This document shows positions 62,808-64,000 of a stretch of DNA of 64,000 nt, piece after piece. Both the position numbers and the translations under genes were made by a program. The stretch lies in the NCBI RefSeq assembly GCF_029774155.1, contig NZ_CP103833.1:248001-312000 (forward strand). The letters are read 5' to 3'. Positions within the stretch are counted from its first letter, which is position 1. Each line of letters opens with the position of its first letter. The notes beneath the pieces are model-generated. The model was not told where the DNA came from. It saw nothing but the letters and a program-made list of their open reading frames with translations, and made no database searches. This DNA comes from Actinobacillus arthritidis (GTDB lineage: Bacteria; Pseudomonadota; Gammaproteobacteria; Enterobacterales; Pasteurellaceae).

Positions 62808-64000
62808 TTATTCGAACTCCAGTTCTACGGCATTTTCACCGAGTAGAGTTTTGAGCTGGTCGAGCATTTCATCTTTCGGGGTAATTCGCCATTCTACACC
62901 GCTTCGCAATAAGGCTCTGCCTTCAGGACTCTGGTAGTAGAAATGTAACGGTAACGTCCCTTCTTTATTCGGTTCGATGATTTCTCGTAATTCTTTTACA
63001 AATTGCGGTGTGAGCTGTTCTTGACTAATCGCTAAAGCAAGGCTTTTCGCATAGCGGTACGCGAGCTTCGTCTAAAGTAGCTATTTCTCGCACCGACATT
63101 TTTAACCCACCGCTAAAATCATCGAACTGTACCGAACCGGTAGCGATCACAATACGATCTTTCTCTAAAAGATGACCGTAAGTTTCGAGTGCTTCCGAGA
63201 ATAGTGTCATATCTAATTTACCAGAACGATCTTCAATGGTAGCAATGCCAAGACGGCTACCTCGTTTAGTTACGGCGATACGTGACCCCATAATAATACC
63301 GGCAACGGTGACCACTTGCCCACGGCGTGTTGGTTGTAGTTCATTTAGACGTACTGGTGCATAGTGTGATAACTCTTTTAAGAATCGTCCGATTGGGTGA
63401 CCGCTTAAATATAAACCGAGTGTGGTACGTTCGCCTTCTAAAATGGTTTGTTCCGACCATTTCGGCGTATTCGCATAGGCATTTTGCACTTCTTCCGGCG
63501 TTTCAGTTAGCACACCGAACATATCACTTTGTCCGAGTGCTTCCATTTTGCTATGTTGGTCAGAAGCTTTTAGTGCATCTTCTAAATTTTTCATCAATGC
63601 AAGACGATGCGGGCCTAATTTATCGAAAGCGCCCGACATAATTAAGCCTTCAAAGGTACGGCGATTGATTTTTTTCAGATCGACTCGAGCGGTCAAATCA
63701 AATAAATCTTTAAAGATACCATCTTTTTCACGTGCTTCTAAAATCGCTTCAACCGGGCCTTCACCCACACCTTTAATTGCGCCTAAACCGTACACGATCT
63801 CGCCTTTTTCATTAACCGAAAAACGGTGTTTACCACTGTTTACATCAGGCGGAACAACGGTTAAGCCCATATTGATACATTCATCATAGAAACCAACGAT
63901 TTTGTCGGTATTATCCATCTCCGAAGTCATTACCGCCGCCATAAATTCAGCTGGGTAGTGTGCTTTCAGCCATAATGTTTGGTAAGAAACCAACGCATAA
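62808..64000 (-). CDS. dnaE: DNA polymerase III alpha subunit, C-terminal part (partial, frameshifted)
   Basis: The gene enters from the right edge. The N-terminal visible part [19 protein letters not shown] is the conserved region after the polymerase active site. Next come a helix-hairpin-helix (about [27 protein letters not shown]) and an OB-fold ([20 protein letters not shown]). The long frame stops wrongly at 63025. Removing one base near 63052 gives [15 protein letters not shown] and continues for about 80 more residues to TAA at 62808-62810 (ending NAVELEFE). The catalytic N-terminal portion is outside the window. Confidence 0.92.

Overview
The window is a stretch of Pasteurellaceae chromosome, most likely Actinobacillus pleuropneumoniae or a close relative. 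The evidence is the AT-rich coding style, the gene content (comABCDE, opsX, fis/dusB, RluD/BamD, glycine riboswitch with AGCS transporter) and at least a dozen exact copies of the 9-mer ACAAGCGGT (either strand), the core of the 'Apl-type' DNA uptake signal sequence. Pairs of these signals in inverted orientation form several of the intergenic hairpins.

Layout. 1-7.1 kb: edge of an unknown minus-strand gene, an YdgJ-like oxidoreductase, an RclA-like flavoprotein, a LysR regulator divergent from a YciI / quinone-reductase / ABM-domain operon, then argH. 7.2-7.75 kb: a decayed ISXO2/IS1595-type transposase. 7.8-14.6 kb (minus): sodium symporter, dam, aroB, aroK, mrcA. 14.7-18.2 kb (plus): the competence operon comABCDE, divergent from mrcA, with a CRP-S-like site between them. 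18.3-20.8 kb: nusB-thiL-pgpA-LysE family exporter. 20.9-28.4 kb: yfiF, suhB, dxs, tyrA, aroG, opsX. 28.4-32 kb: pyk, sixA, a candidate small RNA, dusB-fis. 32-39 kb (minus): amiB-tsaE-orn, coaD, waaA-waaL, trhP. 39-46.4 kb (plus): cytochrome b562-like protein, AI-2E family transporter, tandem glycine riboswitch and AGCS symporter, thermonuclease, cysteine desulfurase, pfkA, YwiC-like protein. 46.4-52.2 kb: rluD/bamD divergent pair, tsaD, a split RelA/SpoT-domain gene, cyaY, recQ. 52.3-58.9 kb (minus): DUF2251-like protein, eno, rlmC, nagZ, TerC-family protein, mutH, lexA. 59-64 kb: plsB, purT, and the 3' end of dnaE.

How parts fit together: shikimate/aromatic genes (aroK-aroB, aroG, tyrA), central glycolysis (pfkA, eno, pyk), LPS assembly (opsX, waaA, waaL), competence (comABCDE plus uptake signals), SOS control (two LexA boxes before lexA) and purine/glycine supply. 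For the last, near-consensus PurR operators lie before both purT and the glycine-riboswitch transporter.

A striking feature is that about 17 net frameshifts break 15 genes, many normally essential (eno, dnaE, coaD, plsB, thiL, suhB, mrcA). In every case the downstream frame continues the same protein family. The simplest reading is single-base sequencing or assembly errors in a draft-quality sequence, not real gene loss; I annotate these as restored genes and give the likely break point. The most interesting biology is a small single-domain RelA/SpoT synthetase-like protein, the PurR plus glycine-riboswitch double control, the CRP-S site shared by mrcA and comA, a candidate structured sRNA upstream of dusB, and an altered residue at the LexA self-cleavage site. 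No CRISPR array, prophage, rRNA or tRNA gene was recognised.
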